32,464 nt of DNA from Candidatus Aminicenantota bacterium (GTDB lineage: Bacteria > Acidobacteriota > Aminicenantia > JAMOAD01). The stretch's first letter is position 1; each line of letters begins with the position of its first letter. A program made the translations under genes and the position numbers. Of the stretch, positions 30,550-32,464 are shown piece by piece. The notes beneath the pieces are model-generated. The model was not told the origin of the DNA. It ran no database searches and was given only the letters and a program-made list of their open reading frames with translations. Where the stretch lies: the NCBI GenBank assembly GCA_027031485.1, contig JALVQI010000145.1, positions 1-32,464 on the forward strand, in the 5' to 3' direction.

Positions 30550-31694
30550 CTTTCGTATATTATCACATTCTTTGTGTAAACTTTTTTTGCTCCAGAAAGG
30601 TTTTTAGCCACTATCTTTATTTGATGCTCACCTATCGTATTAAATTTAAGGATATGCATAAACTTACCGGATGAATCAATTGTAACTTCTTCTCCGTTAA
30701 TCGTTAAGTTCACACCTAAATCTGTTTTCCCTTTAATTATAACAAGATTACCGGTAGGAGTGAGGGGTTCTTCAATTTCTAAGAGAGGAGGGGTTTTCCA
30801 AAGTTGTAATATTTGAATTAAATTTTTTATATGAAAATTTCTTACTTTTGAACATATTCCCTTTTGGGACGTACTTTTGACAGCACAAACTTTCCATCTT
30901 ACGGGAGATTCTTGAAAGTCTGTTATATGTAATGATAGCATGGTATCTTTAGTGTTTATTATCTTGGGATTAATGAAAAGCGGATCATAGGAAAAATAGA
31001 AATTATATGATTTAGCACCGGTGATCTTTTCCCATTTAAAGATTAAGTTACTTCCCTCATCTATGCTTATATTTTTTGAATCCTCAGGTTCGATTAACTT
31101 GGGTGGTGGAAGCAATTGAGTTTCTGAAATGATACCATTATCATTTAAGGTATACGAAAATCGTTTTTTAAGAATATTAGCTTGATTATTTAATAAAGAT
31201 GTTATAAATCCCTCCTCTACCTTGATTTGAAGAATTTCGTTTGTCAAATTTTTGCTCTTTTTTACCTTAATAATGGAAAAAGAGGCTTTATCTTTTACGA
31301 TAAAGTTATGATTTTTCCATTTTAAAAAAATAGAATCGGTGGAAAGATTTAAAAAGTGTAAATTCCCGGACAAAAGTTCAAGTTTTTTATTATTTAAAAA
31401 TCTAATGGAGGTATTTTCACCCAGCCCTAATTCTTCTCCTGTTCCAAGGATTATAAGGGCTCCGCTTTTTTTTGCTGACGATATTTTAGTTCCATTGCTT
31501 ATTGGAAATGGAGTTGAAATTAATGGCTTACTGTCATCAAGCTTCAGATTACCTATCCCTGTTACTAAATAGGCTCCCTTTGTTAAAACACTAAAATTCT
31601 TAATATTTTCCTTTTCAAGCAGACCTATTTTAGTAAAACCTAAAACAAAAATAAAGATGCTTATTATGACAAAAAATAATAATGTTTTCTTCAC
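30546..31694 (-). CDS. Exported or membrane-anchored FecR-like domain protein with Ig-like modules
   Basis: About 382 residues from GTG (31692-31694 on the minus strand). This start puts the signal/anchor VKKTLLFFVIISIFIFVLGF at the N-terminus. An in-frame TTG at 31757 would add 21 residues. No convincing Shine-Dalgarno supports either. A FecR-like segment (about 40-130) has PISNGTKISSAKKSGALIIL and GLGENTSIRFLNNKKLELLSG as short blocks typical of the domain. A fibronectin-III-like region follows (FKWEKITGAKSYNFYFSYD, about 235-300). The C-terminal Ig-like module has VIIKGKTDLGVNLTINGEEV. It should sit in the periplasm or face outside. As the first gene of the operon that continues with a diguanylate cyclase and mreBCD, it may report on the envelope, but no direct evidence shows this. 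Confidence 0.8.
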   Translation of the reverse strand: MKKTLLFFVIISIFIFVLGFTKIGLLEKENIKNFSVLTKGAYLVTGIGNLKLDDSKPLISTPFPISNGTKISSAKKSGALIILGTGEELGLGENTSIRFLNNKKLELLSGNLHFLNLSTDSIFLKWKNHNFIVKDKASFSIIKVKKSKNLTNEILQIKVEEGFITSLLNNQANILKKRFSYTLNDNGIISETQLLPPPKLIEPEDSKNISIDEGSNLIFKWEKITGAKSYNFYFSYDPLFINPKIINTKDTMLSLHITDFQESPVRWKVCAVKSTSQKGICSKVRNFHIKNLIQILQLWKTPPLLEIEEPLTPTGNLVIIKGKTDLGVNLTINGEEVTIDSSGKFMHILKFNTIGEHQIKIVAKNLSGAKKVYTKNVIIYER

Positions 31695-31947
31695 ACTTTT
31701 ATAATAACAAAAAAAGATTAAAAAATGAAGTAATTTTAAACATTGTGAAGTTATCAATTAAAAACTCGGAAAATTGTTACGAAAAAAATCTCAAATTGTT
31801 TAATAATTTTTTAATATGTGGGTTAAACGGATAAGAATCTTGAAGTTGTCGGGATAGGGGTGCCTATTTGGTTTTAAGCAGCAGGGAAAATGTCTTGATG
31901 TTTAAGCGGAATTTTTTTGTTTTTCTGCGATGTTAATTTACATCAGT

Positions 31948-32052
31948 AGTGTCCGGAAAAAAACAGAGGATTGGGACACTTCCGAGTGAAGGTGTATGAT
32001 ATATAAGTATTTTCAAAGAAATAAACACAGGGGGTGTCCCATGGGATATCAG
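31948..32052 (+). mobile_element. Possible insertion-sequence end (relic)
   Basis: AGTGTCC (31948-31954) is the inverse of GGACACT (31974-31980), and TGGGACAC (31972-31979) is the inverse of GTGTCCCA (32034-32041). A purine-rich GGGGGTG precedes ATG 32041, whose reading frame lasts only 22 codons and passes into heptad repeats after about four codons. This could be the left end and transposase start of an IS interrupted by repeats. No transposase domain is present, so the call is tentative. Confidence 0.25.
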
Positions 32053-32054
32053 GA

Positions 32055-32088
32055 TAGCCATGAGCATCAAGCATTGAGCATTGAGCAA
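32055..32088 (+). repeat. Heptad repeat cluster 1
   Basis: After TAGCCAT, consecutive 7-bp units read GAGCATC, AAGCATT, GAGCATT, GAGCAAA. These are variants of a (G/A)AGC(A/G)T(T/C) consensus. Confidence 0.7.
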
Positions 32089-32167
32089 AACATTAATGAA
32101 AGTCTCTGATAAGCTGTAATCTGTTATTTTCTTTTAAAATAAATTTTATAAAAAAGAATTTACAAAC

Positions 32168-32253
32168 AACAGCAAACAGCAATAAACTGAACACCGACCG
32201 CTCCGATTAACGATTTACAACTCACCATTCACGATTGAGCTCAAAGCACTTGA
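32168..32253 (+). repeat. Degenerate 7-nt-periodic tract
   Basis: The tract can be read in 7-nt steps with recurring words: AACAGCA/AACAGCA, GAACACC, then CGATTAA, CGATTTA, CAACTCA, CCATTCA, CGATTGA. It runs into GAGC-type heptads at its right end. Several unrelated heptad families seem to follow each other in one phase. Confidence 0.5.
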
Positions 32254-32335
32254 TAGCCATGAGCATTGAGCTAAATTCTGAAGGTCTTAATAGCCTTGAG
32301 CATTGAGCATCAAGCGTTGAGCCAATTCTGAAGGT
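32254..32335 (+). repeat. Pair of direct repeats differing by two heptads
   Basis: Copy 1 (32254-32285) and copy 2 (32291-32335) both run from TAGCC(A/T)TGAGCATTGAGC to AATTCTGAAGGT. Copy 2 carries a 14-nt insertion (ATCAAGCGTTGAGC), exactly two heptad units, and lacks one base at the junction. This is the pattern expected from slippage or unit gain within a heptad array. Confidence 0.7.
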
Positions 32336-32431
32336 TAATTGTATTAAGCTATCAGTAAATTTCTTTTATTAAAAAAAATTAAATAAAGAAAATTGTTAAT
32401 TACAAGAAACTAACAACTTTCCTTCGTAGTC

Positions 32432-32464
32432 TGCTCAATGGTCAAAGCTCAACGCTCAAGGCTC
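32432..32464 (-). repeat. Heptad repeat cluster in opposite orientation, cut by the window edge
   Basis: Read on the minus strand, the units are GAGCCTT, GAGCGTT, GAGCTTT, GACCATT, GAGCAG. They belong to the same GAGC-type family as the plus-strand clusters, but inverted. The array probably continues beyond the window. Confidence 0.7.

Larger units (their letters stand above)
31695..32464. other. Gene-free, repeat-bearing region
   Basis: No open frame of useful length with coding character is visible on either strand. From 31695 to about 31940 the DNA is AT-rich and should hold the promoter of the minus-strand operon. Only a weak TTGATA/ATTACT pair (minus strand, 31757-31729) was found, and it is not called. 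From about 31948 there are short inverted repeats resembling an insertion-sequence end, followed by degenerate heptad repeats that run to the window edge. Confidence 0.7.

Noticed and set aside
31695-31760. Promoter TTGATA/ATTACT for the minus-strand operon
   Set aside because: Only three of six -10 positions match and no alternative is better, so the true start site cannot be fixed from sequence alone.
31840-31880. Riboswitch or terminator upstream of the FecR-like gene (ATAGG/CCTAT hairpin at about 31854-31869)
   Set aside because: The stem is only 5 bp, there is no T-run, and no c-di-GMP or other riboswitch core motif could be matched on either strand.
32055-32464. CRISPR array
   Set aside because: Repeat units are 7 bp and degenerate, occur in both orientations, and have no regular spacers. 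No cas genes are present.

Overview
The window is low-GC, densely packed bacterial chromosome. Several features point to a diderm (Gram-negative type) anaerobe-like lineage outside the well-studied phyla: a signal-peptide-bearing beta-barrel-like protein, a Wzm/Wzt-type polysaccharide exporter, a complete rod-shape operon, Hanks-type Ser/Thr kinases, and a fused radical SAM/DUF2344 protein. The species cannot be named from this sequence. Stop codons often run straight into the next Shine-Dalgarno (TAAGGAGG-like), and 1-4 nt gene overlaps are common, so long operons are likely.

Layout. (1) 1-5893, plus strand: sugar locus. It holds the end of galM, galK, a sodium/solute symporter, a 65-residue two-helix membrane protein, and a large exported glycosidase-like protein whose start codon is problematic. 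Together they suggest uptake and phosphorylation of galactose or a related sugar; galT and galE are not in view. (2) 6001-13260, plus strand: a transmembrane phospho-signalling locus. A Ser/Thr kinase with a basic external tail is followed by a trypsin-like protease (outside) joined through one helix to an FHA domain (inside). Next come a second Ser/Thr kinase with external MORN-like and beta-propeller-like parts, and a beta-barrel-like protein. (3) 13380-17052: a SufS-like PLP enzyme and a zinc-ribbon/FHA protein, each with its own good promoter, then a membrane protein with a metal-site-degenerate phosphodiesterase fold. (4) 17049-21901: dtd, a tRNA-modifying-type methyltransferase, Wzm/Wzt ABC exporter genes, an RfaE2-like nucleotidyltransferase, and a NamZ (DUF1343) family protein. 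(5) 21942-22014: tRNA-Phe(GAA), with a well-formed promoter and a 10-bp inverted repeat around it. (6) 31694-22023, minus strand: an apparent single operon of FecR-like protein, GGDEF diguanylate cyclase, mreB, mreC, mreD, mrdA, rodA, and radical SAM-DUF2344. (7) 31695-32464: about 770 bp without a gene, holding a possible insertion-sequence end and degenerate 7-bp (heptad) repeats in both orientations.

The most promising candidate for an undescribed system is region 2 together with the FHA protein of region 3. Two membrane kinases, a protease with a cytoplasmic FHA reader, and a soluble FHA protein recur in a short space. Acidic, threonine-centred motifs sit in the linkers of one kinase and both FHA proteins. 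This suggests, as inference, an inside-out phospho-switch acting on periplasmic proteolysis or envelope state.
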